DNA of 45,606 nucleotides from Gammaproteobacteria bacterium (GTDB lineage Bacteria > Pseudomonadota > Gammaproteobacteria > HK1), in assembly GCA_022826505.1 (NCBI GenBank), contig JAJDUQ010000224.1, positions 1 through 45,606 of the forward strand. The letters run 5' to 3'. Each line of letters starts with the position of its first letter. Position 1 is the first letter of the stretch. Shown here piece after piece: positions 9,434 through 18,058 of the stretch. Made by a program: the position numbers and the translations under genes. Under the pieces are notes generated by a model that saw only the letters and a program-made list of their open reading frames with translations, was not told the DNA's origin and did no database searches.

Positions 9434-11110
9434 ATGCCCGAGCCCAGCTACGACTACATCCTCGTCGGGGCCGGCTCCGCGGGGTGCGTGCTCGCTCGCC
9501 GGCTGACCGAGGACTCGGAGGTTCGCGTCCTGCTCGTCGAGGCGGGAGGTCCGGTGCCGTGGTGGGAGTGGCGCATCCGCATGCCGGCCGCGCTCTCCTA
9601 CCCGCAGAACGGCACCACGTACAACTGGGCGTACGTCACCGATCCCGAGCCGGGCATGGACGGGCGGCGCATGGACTGCCCGCGCGGCAAGGCGCTCGGC
9701 GGCTCGTCGTCGATCAACGGGATGGTCTACATCCGCGGGAATCCGCTCGACTACGACGAGTGGGCGCGAATCCCCGGTCTGGCGCATTGGTCGTACTCGC
9801 ACTGCCTGCCGTACTTCAGAAAGGCGGAGACCCGCGACACGGGCGCGAACGCATACCATGGCGGCGACGGACCGCTGCCCGTCACGCAGTCCGTGCCGAC
9901 CAATCCGCTGTTCGAGGCATTCATCGAGTCCGGCGTGGAGGCCGGGTTCGAGCGTACCGACGACCTCAACGGCTACCGGCAGGAGGGGTTCGCACCGATG
10001 GATCGCACGACCTGGCGCGGCCGTCGCGGCGGCACCGCGTTCTTCTACCTGGGGCCGGCGCGATCGCGCCCCAACCTCGCGGTGCGCACGAACAGCCCGG
10101 TCGCCCGGATCGTGGTGGAGGGGGGCAGGGCGACCGGAATCGAGATTTCCGGCCCGGGCGGCGGCACCGAGCGCATTCGCGCGGAGCGCGAGGTCGTGTG
10201 CTGCGCCGGCGCAATCGACTCGCCACGGATCCTGCAGCGTTCGGGCGTCGGCGATCCGGACTTGCTGCGGGGGGTCGGCGTCGAGGTGACCGCGGAACGC
10301 CCGGGCTGCGGGGCCAACCTCCAGGATCATCCGGAGATCTACGTGCAGTACCGCTCGAAGCTGCCGGTCTCTCTGTATCCCGCGCTGAAGCCCTGGAACC
10401 AGCTCGCGATCGGAGCGCGCTGGCTGTTCACCGGCACCGGGATCGGGGCGTCGAATCACTTCGAGGCGGGCGCCTTCGTGCGTTCGCGCGACGACCTGGA
10501 GATCCCCAACCTGCAGTACCACTTCGTGCCCATCGCGATGAACTACGACGGGCGCAACCCCGCCGACGGACACGGATTCCAGATGCACGTGGGGCCGATG
10601 AAGGGCACCAGCACCGGACACGTGCGCATCCGTTCGAGCGACCCGCTCGATCCGCCATCGATCGTGTTCAACTACCTCACCACCGAGTCCGATCGCCGGG
10701 ACATGCGCGATGCGGTGCGTATCTCGCGCGAGATTGCCGCGCAACGCCCGTTCGACCCCTACCGCGGCGAGGAGATCGGTCCCGGCCCGGGCGTCGCCGA
10801 TCAGGATGACGCCATCGATGCCTGGGCGCGGCAGCACGCGGAGAGCGCTTATCACCCTTCGTGCACGTGCGCGATGGGGGCAGCGGATGACCGCCAAGCG
10901 GTCACCGACGGAGAGGGGCGGGTCTACGGTGTCGACGGCCTGCGGGTGGTGGATGCGTCGATCATGCCGCGCATCGTCAACGGCAACCTGAACGCGCCCA
11001 CCATCATGATCGCGGAGAAGATTGCCGACGCGGTTCGGGGCCGCGCTCCATTGCCGCCGTCCGACGCGCCGTACTGGGTGGCGAACGGGGCGCCGGCGAG
11101 ACGGCGCTGA
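9434..11110 (+). CDS. betA: Choline dehydrogenase
   Basis: GMC-family flavoprotein of 558 residues, nearly the length of E. coli BetA (556). It oxidises choline to betaine aldehyde and on to glycine betaine at the membrane. Evidence: FAD motif GAGSAG at 12-17, [54 protein letters not shown] and HVRIRS, all in BetA order; the catalytic His in [11 protein letters not shown] and Asn in [14 protein letters not shown]; and the BetA-like tail ending [10 protein letters not shown]. The ATG at 9434 follows GGGGAACGCAACC; the upstream open frame to 9110 is antisense to the spy-like gene. No betB or betI is adjacent, so the aldehyde step must be elsewhere or be done by BetA itself. Confidence 0.92.
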   Translation: MPEPSYDYILVGAGSAGCVLARRLTEDSEVRVLLVEAGGPVPWWEWRIRMPAALSYPQNGTTYNWAYVTDPEPGMDGRRMDCPRGKALGGSSSINGMVYIRGNPLDYDEWARIPGLAHWSYSHCLPYFRKAETRDTGANAYHGGDGPLPVTQSVPTNPLFEAFIESGVEAGFERTDDLNGYRQEGFAPMDRTTWRGRRGGTAFFYLGPARSRPNLAVRTNSPVARIVVEGGRATGIEISGPGGGTERIRAEREVVCCAGAIDSPRILQRSGVGDPDLLRGVGVEVTAERPGCGANLQDHPEIYVQYRSKLPVSLYPALKPWNQLAIGARWLFTGTGIGASNHFEAGAFVRSRDDLEIPNLQYHFVPIAMNYDGRNPADGHGFQMHVGPMKGTSTGHVRIRSSDPLDPPSIVFNYLTTESDRRDMRDAVRISREIAAQRPFDPYRGEEIGPGPGVADQDDAIDAWARQHAESAYHPSCTCAMGAADDRQAVTDGEGRVYGVDGLRVVDASIMPRIVNGNLNAPTIMIAEKIADAVRGRAPLPPSDAPYWVANGAPARRR

Positions 11111-11454
11111 CGCGGACCCGGGATCGGCGGCGCCGAATCCGGTTCAGGCATCCGCAGGCGGGAACCGCGGTACGACGTGCCTGGTCCGCCGTCGGCCCTG
11201 TGCAACGACCGCACCGCGCGGTGCGGAGCGTTCCCGTGCGGCGAACCGATCGGGCTGTCTCACGGCGACTTCCTCCCGGATTCCCTCTGTCGGCGGGGCG
11301 CGGCTGCCGTTGCCGACCAGACTGCGGCGGTCGCCGAATCGGTCCGGCAACATCATGGCGGCGATGCGGCGAGCGTCAAGTTCGATGTCGATGCAAGCGT
11401 CGGAGGTCGCATGCTAACTTCGTCGCCGATCGAACCGAACAACGGAGATGTCGC
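11111..11454. other. Intergenic region between betA and dipeptidase gene
   Basis: No supported gene. The frame upstream of the dipeptidase start remains open but its translation is Arg/Cys-rich and does not resemble a protein. Near the 3' end ATGCTAACTT around 11410-11420 could be a weak -10 region, but no convincing -35 is visible. Confidence 0.35.
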
Positions 11455-12441
11455 ATGGACCCGGCAGCGCTGCACGACGACGCCATTCTGATCGACGGAC
11501 TGATCATCTCGAAGTGGAGCCGTTCCGTGTTCGAGGAGATGCGGGCGGGCGGGGTGACCGCGGCGAACTGCACCTGTTCGGTGTGGGAGGGATTTCGGGA
11601 CACGATGGAGAACGTCGCGCAGTGGAAGCGATGGTTCCGCGAGCACGACGACCTGCTCCTCCCGGTGCACCGCACCGGCGACATCCGCCGCGCGAAGCGC
11701 GAGGGCCGCACCGGCATCATCCTCGGTTGGCAGAACACCTCCGCGCTGGAGGATCGGGCCGAGTTCGTGGAGCTGTTCCGCGACCTCGGGGTGCGGGTCA
11801 TGCAGCTCACCTACAACACCCAGAACCTCGTGGGCAGCGGGTGCTGGGAGTCGCGTGACGGCGGGCTCTCGGATTTCGGACGGGACGTGATCGACGAGAT
11901 GAACCGGTGCGGGGTGCTCGTCGACCTCTCGCACGTCGGCCCGAAGACGAGTGCCGACGCGGTGGAGCATTCCGCGAAGCCGGTTGCCTACACCCACTGC
12001 TGTCCGACCGGAATCATGGAGCACCCGCGCAACAAGTCCGACGCCGAGATGCGGGCGGTGGCGGAGCGGGGCGGCTTCGTCGGCGTCGCGACCTATCCGC
12101 CGTTCCTCCCGTGGGGCGACGAGACCACGGTGGACCAGTGCGTAGAGGTGTTCGAGTACGTCATCGACGTGGCCGGCGAGGACGCGGTCGGCATCGGCAC
12201 CGACTTCACGCAGGACCAGGAGGTGTCGTTCTTCGAGTGGCTGCGCAGCGACAAGGGTCACGGACGGCTGCTGGTGCCGGGAACGCCGCGGGTTCCGCGC
12301 CTCCCGAAGGGACTGGCCACCATCAAGGAGTTCCCCAATCTCACCGCCGCGATGGCGAGCCGCGGCTGGAGCGAGACGCGGATCCGCAAGGTCCTCGGCG
12401 AGAACTGGCTTCGCTTTCTGGGAGAGGTGTGGGGGGAGTGA
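11455..12441 (+). CDS. Peptidase M19 (membrane dipeptidase) homologue, altered metal site
   Basis: TIM-barrel protein of 328 residues of the renal dipeptidase family. Conserved parts: DLSHVG with His160, THCC with His181, HPRNKSD with Arg192, and GIGTDF with Asp250. Two elements of the usual binuclear zinc site are changed: the N-terminal DGHND-type motif is DGLII (His and Asp lost), and the bridging Glu is Gln93 in GWQNT. It may bind one metal or act on another substrate. It has no signal peptide, so it is cytoplasmic. The start at 11455 is supported by AACGGAGATG upstream. It is convergent with hipA and follows betA by 344 bp. The M19 fold is sure; catalysis as a dipeptidase is doubtful. 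Confidence 0.8.
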   Translation: MDPAALHDDAILIDGLIISKWSRSVFEEMRAGGVTAANCTCSVWEGFRDTMENVAQWKRWFREHDDLLLPVHRTGDIRRAKREGRTGIILGWQNTSALEDRAEFVELFRDLGVRVMQLTYNTQNLVGSGCWESRDGGLSDFGRDVIDEMNRCGVLVDLSHVGPKTSADAVEHSAKPVAYTHCCPTGIMEHPRNKSDAEMRAVAERGGFVGVATYPPFLPWGDETTVDQCVEVFEYVIDVAGEDAVGIGTDFTQDQEVSFFEWLRSDKGHGRLLVPGTPRVPRLPKGLATIKEFPNLTAAMASRGWSETRIRKVLGENWLRFLGEVWGE

Positions 12442-12494
12442 TGTTCGGCGAGGCGATTCAGAATCCATCCGGCCAAGTCTGGAAATCATCGGTT

Positions 12495-13754
12495 TCACCT
12501 CCGTGCCGACCGCGCGCATCGTTCCGCTCGGCCGGCGACCGTCTCGGCGAGGCCCGTCAGGACGTCGGAGTCGATCCCGGGCCGCGTCAGTGCGCCCGCA
12601 ACCTCCTCGGCCCGCGCCTGCACGCCGGCGCTGATTTCGCCCAGTCGGCGCAGAATCAGCGGCAGGCCGAGGCCCGCATCGGCGGCAAACGTCCTCCACG
12701 CGTCGATGTCGATTGTCTCCAGCGTCGAGCGCCTCCCGATCTTCATTGCCATTCGGGGCGAAAGCTCGGGCCAGGCGATCGTCGACAGCAGATCGTAGAG
12801 CGGTGCGAGGCGCGGACCGGCCTCGTCGTGGAGGAGGGAGAAGTTCTTTCCGTGCGCGTCGGCGTTGCCGACGATCAGGTTGAAGATCACCGCGTCGAGG
12901 AGCTTCAGGAGAGCGACCGCGGGGCGCGCAGCGACGCGGCGAAGCAGGGCGAAGCAGTCCCTCAGTGCGGGGCCACCCTCGCCCGCGTACTTCCGCTCCG
13001 GAACGACGGCGAGCGCCTGGCAGAAGTCTTCCTGATGGATGCGGCGCACGCCGCCTTCCACGCCCCCCGACCGGTCATACCGCTCGACCAGCAGAAACGT
13101 CCGGTCCCGTACCACCCTGAGCTCGACCGGCGCAACGTCGAGGCCGGCCGCCGCCGCCAGGCGCATTGCGAACGCCTCGTTCTCGGTTGTTGCCGGAAAC
13201 CGCGGGATCGGCGGCTTGAGAATATGGGTCGTCGGTTGTCCGGGCAGCGGAAGCGCCACCGCGTCGTCCACCAGGACCACCGGCACCTTGGACTGTGCGC
13301 CGGCAAGTGAAAGCCGCAGTCCCCGCTCACCCGCGAGCAGCGGGCGCGCGGGCAGCGCATCGAGCACGCGCACCAGCTCCGCCTCGTCGAGTGGCACCGG
13401 CTGTTCGCCCGGAGGTGGCGCCGCCGGCCGCTCTCCGGGCGGTAAAAGCTGAAGAGCGCCGGCGACATCGCCTCCAAGCCGGTCGAGGAGAGCGAATTCG
13501 TTAGCACGCGAGACGCCGAGCACCCGTGCCACCGCATCCCGCTGGCTCTCCTCGGGCAGAAGGCCCCCGAAGAACGGGCGGCACTCGCGGCGGGAGAAGG
13601 GCTCCTCGCGCCTGGGCAACGAGACCGACAGGGCGGGGGCGCCCTCCTGCCGAAGCCACTCCGGGCTGTAGGCGAAGCCGAGCGCTCCGTGGGAGTCCTG
13701 TGTGAGCTGACCCGCGATCCGGTCATCCCACCAGACGTCGAGGGTGCGGGTCAT
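12495..13754 (-). CDS. hipA: HipA-family serine/threonine kinase toxin
   Basis: Type II toxin kinase of 419 residues (E. coli HipA is 440). Family members phosphorylate a translation factor such as glutamyl-tRNA synthetase and induce dormancy. N-terminal FFGGLLPEE is the HipA N1 signature; Ser149 in RLSLAGAQSK aligns with the E. coli autophosphorylation Ser150; HILKPP holds the ATP-binding Lys180; GNADAHGKNFSLL holds catalytic Asp299 and Asn304; APLYDLLS holds the metal-binding Asp321. All key residues are present, so it looks active. Its ATG overlaps the hipB stop by 4 bp (ATGA), giving translational coupling. Confidence 0.92.
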   Translation of the reverse strand: MTRTLDVWWDDRIAGQLTQDSHGALGFAYSPEWLRQEGAPALSVSLPRREEPFSRRECRPFFGGLLPEESQRDAVARVLGVSRANEFALLDRLGGDVAGALQLLPPGERPAAPPPGEQPVPLDEAELVRVLDALPARPLLAGERGLRLSLAGAQSKVPVVLVDDAVALPLPGQPTTHILKPPIPRFPATTENEAFAMRLAAAAGLDVAPVELRVVRDRTFLLVERYDRSGGVEGGVRRIHQEDFCQALAVVPERKYAGEGGPALRDCFALLRRVAARPAVALLKLLDAVIFNLIVGNADAHGKNFSLLHDEAGPRLAPLYDLLSTIAWPELSPRMAMKIGRRSTLETIDIDAWRTFAADAGLGLPLILRRLGEISAGVQARAEEVAGALTRPGIDSDVLTGLAETVAGRAERCARSARR

Positions 13755-13993
13755 TCGCGCCGGACGCTCTTGTCCTCCGGCGGAGGTACGATGTCGAGCG
13801 TGCAGCCGAGCGTCTGGAGGACCTGGAGCGTCTTGCCGATCTGCGCGGTCGACTTTCCGGCCTCGAGCTCTACCAGGAATCGCAGGCCGACGCCCGCGGT
13901 ACCGGCGAGCTCGTACTGACGCAGTCCCGCCGCCTTGCGGGTGCGACGAACGATGCCGCCGATTTCGGCCGGTGTCAGGATTCGTGCGGGCAT
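13751..13993 (-). CDS. hipB: HipB-family antitoxin / autorepressor
   Basis: Small DNA-binding protein of 80 residues (E. coli HipB is 88) with a Cro/CI-type helix-turn-helix: IVRRTRKAAGLRQYELAGTA, then GVGLRFLVELEAGKS as the recognition segment, and a C-terminal tail that in the family makes a beta lid and the HipA contact. It neutralises HipA and represses its own operon. The frame stays open upstream to 14572, but that part overlaps the TauD gene and the operators; the ATG at 13993 gives the family length. The first operator lies 5 bp upstream and overlaps the ribosome binding site. Confidence 0.9.
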   Translation of the reverse strand: MPARILTPAEIGGIVRRTRKAAGLRQYELAGTAGVGLRFLVELEAGKSTAQIGKTLQVLQTLGCTLDIVPPPEDKSVRRE

Positions 13994-13998
13994 GATTG

Positions 13999-14012
13999 TT
14001 CCCGACCGGGAA
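13999..14012 (-). promoter_or_regulatory. hipBA operator 1
   Basis: Palindrome TTCCCGACCGGGAA, with perfect 6-bp arms around two central bases, directly upstream of the hipB start and covering its ribosome binding site and likely transcription start. The same half-sites recur in operator 2, centre to centre 49 bp away. HipB is the obvious binder. Confidence 0.75.
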
Positions 14013-14040
14013 TGTTGCACGGAATCCCGTAACATGGCAA
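14012..14040 (-). promoter_or_regulatory. Candidate hipBA promoter between the operators
   Basis: On the minus strand TTGCCA (14035-14040) is followed after exactly 17 bp by CAACAT (14012-14017). The -35 matches 5 of 6, the -10 only 3 of 6. The position between two HipB-type operators is the best support. The leader would be very short. Confidence 0.45.
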
Positions 14041-14046
14041 CAAGAG

Positions 14047-14062
14047 GTTCCCGATCGGGAAC
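14047..14062 (-). promoter_or_regulatory. hipBA operator 2
   Basis: Perfect 16-bp palindrome GTTCCCGATCGGGAAC just upstream of the candidate -35. It shares TTCCCGAnCGGGAA with operator 1, so HipB dimers could sit on both sides of the promoter. Confidence 0.75.
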
Positions 14063-14280
14063 TTTGGCTTGCGCTCTCTTTCCTCGTCTCTCGTCCCCTT
14101 GGCGGGAGACTACCCCGTGATTGCCGAGACGCATGGAGCAGCGGCGCGGGACACGCACGGCGGCTCGAAGAGCTGGATCCCCATCACCCTCCAGGGCGTG
14201 CGCCCGCGAGAACGTGACGGAATGCCTCGGCTGCCAGCGGAGGCAGTGGGCAACGCGCGTGCGGCGGCGCGGCGTGGTGC

Positions 14281-15168
14281 TCAGGCCGCCTCGGCCGCGG
14301 CCAACGGACGCTCTCCCTTGACCTGCGCCCGATTGAGCAGACGGCGTTCGCCGGGGTCGAGCGAGTCGCGGCGGTGCATGGTGCAGCGGTTGTCCCAGAT
14401 GACGATGTCGCCGAGGCGCCAGCGCTGATACCACGTGAACTCGTCCTGCGTGGCGTGCGCCCACAGCTCGTCGAGCAGGGTGTCGCTCTCGGCCGGCGGG
14501 AGCTGGGGAATGAACGCCAGATCGCGGCGGCCGAGATACAGGCACTTGCGGCCTGTCTCCGGGTGCGTGCACACGATCGGGTGTACCGCGCCCGGCACTT
14601 CCTCGCGCTGCTGGTAGACGTCCTGGTAGCCCCGGCGCACCTGGCCGACGCTGTTGCGCGAGGCGTCGTGCTTGCAGGTGAGTCCGGCGACTCGCCGCTT
14701 CGTGACCTCGGGCAGCGCTTCGTATGCGCGGTACATGTTGCAGTAGCCGGTATCGCCGCCCCTGCTCGGGATTTCAATCGCATGAAGGAGGCTGGCCTTC
14801 GGTGGTACCTCGTTGTAGGACATGTCGGTATGCCACTTGGACTCGTAGCTTCCCAGTCCACCGAGTGCCTTGCCGTTCTCGACGATGTTGGAGATGACGA
14901 CGAGGTGCGGAAGATCGGGCCGATAGCGCTCGCTGTGCCCCTTGCTGGTGGTGGGGGCGAGGTCCAGATCGCCGAAGCGGGCGGCGAAGGCCAGGAGCGT
15001 CTCCGCCGCCACGAACTGTCCGGGGATGCGCAGAATGCCGTCGTGGTCGAGCCAGGCGCGGTGCAGGACTTCGAAGTCCTCGTCCGACAGGCGTTCGAGA
15101 TCGACCCCCCAGGCGTCGGCGCCAAGCGGACCGACGATGGGCATGATTCGGATATCGGTGTTCGACAT
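14281..15168 (-). CDS. TauD/TfdA-family Fe(II)/2-oxoglutarate dioxygenase
   Basis: Dioxygenase of 295 residues. WHTDMSY gives the HxD iron ligands, CTMHRRDSL the distal His, and RRLLNRAQVKGE the C-terminal Arg that binds 2-oxoglutarate. TauD/TfdA enzymes hydroxylate and cleave small substrates such as taurine, 2,4-D, gamma-butyrobetaine or sulfate esters. The ATG at 15168 has AAGGAGGATGAG upstream. Neighbours are not a sulfonate transporter, so taurine is not indicated; betaine-type substrates would fit the nearby betA and hpbD-like genes, which is inference only. Confidence 0.87.
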   Translation of the reverse strand: MSNTDIRIMPIVGPLGADAWGVDLERLSDEDFEVLHRAWLDHDGILRIPGQFVAAETLLAFAARFGDLDLAPTTSKGHSERYRPDLPHLVVISNIVENGKALGGLGSYESKWHTDMSYNEVPPKASLLHAIEIPSRGGDTGYCNMYRAYEALPEVTKRRVAGLTCKHDASRNSVGQVRRGYQDVYQQREEVPGAVHPIVCTHPETGRKCLYLGRRDLAFIPQLPPAESDTLLDELWAHATQDEFTWYQRWRLGDIVIWDNRCTMHRRDSLDPGERRLLNRAQVKGERPLAAAEAA

Positions 15169-15322
15169 GAGGTCTCATCCTCCTTCGTGGCGAACGTACG
15201 TGCGGGTTCGGGACTATGGTTGCCCATCGCGTCGTCGAATTCCAGATGTCGGGACGCAAGTCCGGTGGGCACCGTCCGGCCGCGAGGCGTTCGGAACGGT
15301 CGGCGGCAGAGGTCCGGCCGCC

Positions 15323-15364
15323 GATTCGCCCGGTGGCGGGAGTGTCGCTGCCGCCGGGCGAATC
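15323..15364 (-). terminator. Hairpin downstream of sodC
   Basis: Arms GATTCGCCCGG (15323-15333) and CCGGGCGAATC (15354-15364), 11 bp perfect, about 20 nt after the superoxide dismutase stop in the direction of transcription. There is no T-run, so it is probably a transcript-end stabiliser or weak terminator. Confidence 0.5.
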
Positions 15365-15383
15365 GACGTCGTCCTGCTCCGCG

Positions 15384-15902
15384 CTACACTTTCCCGATGA
15401 CGCCGCAGCCGATGCGACCGCCCGAGCCGCCGATGGGCTGGGTCATGTGGTCGTCGGGGTTCTCGTGGATGATGACGGCGGAGCCGTCCTCGTCGAGAAG
15501 GGCAGGCATGTCGCCGCCCGTCACCGACACCAGGGTGGTGAAGAACTCGGCCCGGGCGGAGCCGTCGGCGGCGGCGTACAGGTTGGGCAGATCGCCGTTG
15601 TCCGGTCCTTCGGGGTTGCGCAGGCCGTGCTTGACCTTGCCCGGATTGATGTGGCCCGTGGCCGCCTTGAAGTTCGGCGTGCAGGAGCCCACGGCGTGCA
15701 GGTGGATGCCGTGACCGCCGGGCGGCAGGCCGGAGACGTCGACGGACATGAGCACGCCGGTCGGCGTCTGCTCGAAGGTGGCCTTCCCGATGGCCGCGCC
15801 ATCGGTGCTGATGATGTCGGCCGCGGCCATGTCGGCCGCGGATGAGACCGGGGCGGCGGCGATGGCCGCCATGGCGGTGAATGCAATCGCAGCGAATTTC
15901 AT
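15384..15902 (-). CDS. sodC: Periplasmic Cu/Zn superoxide dismutase
   Basis: Secreted enzyme of 172 residues that converts superoxide to peroxide and oxygen. The N-terminus to about Ala22 is a signal peptide. Copper ligands are His67 and His69 (GIHLHAVG), bridging His84 and His146 (IIHENPDDH); zinc ligands are His84, His92 and Asp104 (GDLPN). The fourth zinc position, usually His in a PEGPHxGDLP context, is Asp101 here. Cys74 and Cys166 should form the structural disulfide. The ATG at 15902 has AGGAGG upstream; an in-frame ATG at 15938 would bury the signal peptide. Confidence 0.9.
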   Translation of the reverse strand: MKFAAIAFTAMAAIAAAPVSSAADMAAADIISTDGAAIGKATFEQTPTGVLMSVDVSGLPPGGHGIHLHAVGSCTPNFKAATGHINPGKVKHGLRNPEGPDNGDLPNLYAAADGSARAEFFTTLVSVTGGDMPALLDEDGSAVIIHENPDDHMTQPIGGSGGRIGCGVIGKV

Positions 15903-16139
15903 TGGGTGTCCTCCTGGTTCGGGGCTTCGGTCCCACACCCCATGGGGTGCAATCGTGGATCGCGGCGACCGCCGAGGACAAGCCTGCGGCCCTGGCGGCG
16001 GCGCACGGTGCGGGCCGTTTCGACGGCTGCGACTTCGTCATGACAACCGAGTCGAACCCGCCCGTCGTCCACTGGCCAGCGCCTTGCGGAGCGTCTCGAC
16101 GGGTTCGCCTTCGCGCCGGCACGCAAGCTGGACCCGCCG

Positions 16140-16523
16140 TCAGCGGCGCCGCGCCATGCAGGTGATCTCCACCCGGCTGCCGCCGTAGAGCTTGTCCGAC
16201 TGGGTAGTGGTGCGCACCGGCATCGCTTTCCGGTCCAGATGGCGACGGTAGGCGCGGTCCATTGCGTGAATCTCGTCGAGATCCACCAGATGGACGTCGA
16301 CTCGAACCAGGTCCGCGATGTCCATCCCGTGGTCCGCCAGGATCTTGCAGATGGTGCGCATCACGAGATCGGTCTCCGCTTCGACATCGCCGATGAGCGC
16401 TTCGCCGCCCGGGATGTCCGCCGCCACGATTCCGGCGACGAAGCAGTCGCGATCGGCGATGACCACGTGACTGTAGGGTGAGGCGCCCGGCTCGAGGCGG
16501 GGAGATGCGAGGTGGCGACGCAT
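16140..16523 (-). CDS. RidA/YjgF-family protein
   Basis: Protein of 127 residues of the Rid superfamily, trimeric enamine/imine deaminases or related hydrolases. The substrate-binding Arg104 in MPVRTT and the late Glu119 in SRVEITCMA are both present, so imine deaminase activity is possible, though the sequence is not an archetypal RidA. The start at 16523 ([10 protein letters not shown]) has CAGGAA upstream; an ORF extension to 16640 would overlap the divergent promoter and gene. It is divergent from the hpbD-like gene; Rid proteins often accompany amino acid or betaine catabolism. Confidence 0.8.
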   Translation of the reverse strand: MRRHLASPRLEPGASPYSHVVIADRDCFVAGIVAADIPGGEALIGDVEAETDLVMRTICKILADHGMDIADLVRVDVHLVDLDEIHAMDRAYRRHLDRKAMPVRTTTQSDKLYGGSRVEITCMARRR

Positions 16524-16555
16524 CGCGAGTTCCTGTCCGTTATCCTCATCGAGCC

Positions 16556-16561
16556 TATCAT
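16556..16561 (+). promoter_or_regulatory. Possible -10 for the hpbD-like gene
   Basis: TATCAT in the 106-bp divergent region between the RidA-family gene and the epimerase gene. The matching -35 position (CTGTCC) is poor, so this is only a candidate. Confidence 0.25.
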
Positions 16562-16629
16562 CCGACGGCGGAGATCGCTCCCGTCCCGCCGTCATCCTCG
16601 TCCTGCCCGCAATCTGCCTCGGAGGCCGC

Positions 16630-17733
16630 ATGAAAATCACAAGGATCTCGGTGTACCAGGTCGACCTTCCGCTGCACGAAGGCAGCTACAAGTGGTCCGG
16701 CGGCAAGTCGGTGGAGGTCTTCGACAGCACCGTGGTGCGCATCGACACCGACGAGGGTGTTCACGGCCATGGCGAGGTCTGTCCGCTGGGCCCGGTGTAC
16801 CTTCCGTCCTACGCGCGCGGCGTGCGCGCCGGCCTGGAGGAGCTGGCGCCGCAGCTCATCGGCGAGGATCCGAGGCAGGTCGAGCGGCTGAACCGCACCA
16901 TGGATCGGGCGCTCAAGGGTCACCCCTACGTCAAGAGCGCGATCGACATGGCGGCCTGGGACGTGCTCGGAAGATCGGCGGGAATGCCGGTTTGCGAGCT
17001 GCTCGGCGGGCGCTACGAGGACGACTTCGTGCTCTACCGCGCCATTTCGCAGGACACGCCCGAGGCGATGGCCGCGAGCGTCGCGGGCTACCGGAACGAG
17101 GGGTATCGCCGCTTCCAGCTCAAGGTCGGGGGTGACGCGGACGTCGACATCGAGCGGGTGCATGCGGCCGCGGCGGTGCTCGAAGCGGGAGACAAGCTGA
17201 TCGCGGACGCCAACACCGGCTGGCTGCGCCACGACGCGATGCGGGTCGCGGCGGCGGTGCGGGACGTGGACGTGTACATCGAGCAGCCCTGCGCGAGCTA
17301 CGAGGAGTGCCTGTCGGTGCGCCGCCATACCGACCGTCCCTTCGTGCTGGACGAATCGATCGACGGGCTCGACTCTCTCCTGCGCGGGCATGCGGATCTG
17401 GCCATGGACGTGGTCAACATCAAGATCGGGAAGTTCGGCGGTCTGTCTCGGGCACGTCAGGCCCGCGATCTGTGCCTCGCCCTCGGAATCGCCATGACCA
17501 TCGAGGACACCTGGGGCGGCGACATCGTCACCGCGGCGATCGCGCACATGGCGCACAGCACGCCGCCCGAGTTCCTGTTCACCGCCACCGACTTCAACAG
17601 CTACGTGACCGTCAGCATCGCCGACGACGCGCCGCAACGGGTGCGCGGGCGCATGGTGGCGCCCGCCGCGCCCGGCCTGGGCGTGTCGCCGCGCGCCGAG
17701 GTGCTGGGCGGGCCGGTGCTCGTGTTCGAGTAA
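16630..17733 (+). CDS. Enolase-superfamily enzyme, 4-hydroxyproline betaine 2-epimerase-like
   Basis: Mandelate racemase/muconate lactonizing type enzyme of 367 residues. It has a capping domain then a barrel with Lys165 (FQLKVGG), metal ligands Asp193 (ADANTGW), Glu219 (IEQPC) and the Asp241-Glu242 pair (LDESIDG), Lys265 ([10 protein letters not shown]), and [12 protein letters not shown]. From memory, stretches such as [27 protein letters not shown] and SATDFNSY-like are close to the HpbD of Pelagibaca, which racemises proline betaine and hydroxyproline betaine. The ATG at 16630 has CGGAGG upstream. That betA and a TauD-type dioxygenase lie close by fits betaine use. The fold and two-Lys chemistry are firm; the substrate is inferred. 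Confidence 0.82.
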   Translation: MKITRISVYQVDLPLHEGSYKWSGGKSVEVFDSTVVRIDTDEGVHGHGEVCPLGPVYLPSYARGVRAGLEELAPQLIGEDPRQVERLNRTMDRALKGHPYVKSAIDMAAWDVLGRSAGMPVCELLGGRYEDDFVLYRAISQDTPEAMAASVAGYRNEGYRRFQLKVGGDADVDIERVHAAAAVLEAGDKLIADANTGWLRHDAMRVAAAVRDVDVYIEQPCASYEECLSVRRHTDRPFVLDESIDGLDSLLRGHADLAMDVVNIKIGKFGGLSRARQARDLCLALGIAMTIEDTWGGDIVTAAIAHMAHSTPPEFLFTATDFNSYVTVSIADDAPQRVRGRMVAPAAPGLGVSPRAEVLGGPVLVFE

Positions 17734-18058
17734 GGCGTTTCCCGGATCTCGGAAAGAGATTTCGACGAACGCCCGTGCGGTTTTCCCTCGCTCCCGAAAC
17801 CCGCACAAACGGCCTGAATCGTTGCGATCCGGGTTCGGTGACATCCGGCCGACTCCGTGGGGCGCCGCGCTCGGTCTGCCCGCGGATGCGTGGACCACCT
17901 CGCGGTCAGCGGAGCCGGGCTGCTGCTGGACACGGTGGGGGTCGGGTCCCAGAATAAGTCCCGCTCATGGTTCCGCGAATCCCTCGCCCGTCGCACGACA
18001 TTCCGCTCGGCTTCCGGAAACCAGACAAGGCTCGAATACCCCAAGGAGGAAGGATCCG
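17734..18058. other. Leader region upstream of the liv-type operon
   Basis: No gene seen. A partly paired hairpin, GTGCGG (17775-17780) with CCGCAC (17801-17806), lies about 40 nt after the epimerase stop and could end that transcript, though without a T-run. The strong Shine-Dalgarno AAGGAGGAAGG of the next gene is at the 3' end. Confidence 0.35.

Noticed and set aside
14069..14428. Plus-strand frames over the hipB-tauD gap
   Set aside because: They run through the operator region and antisense to the TauD gene and show no domain.
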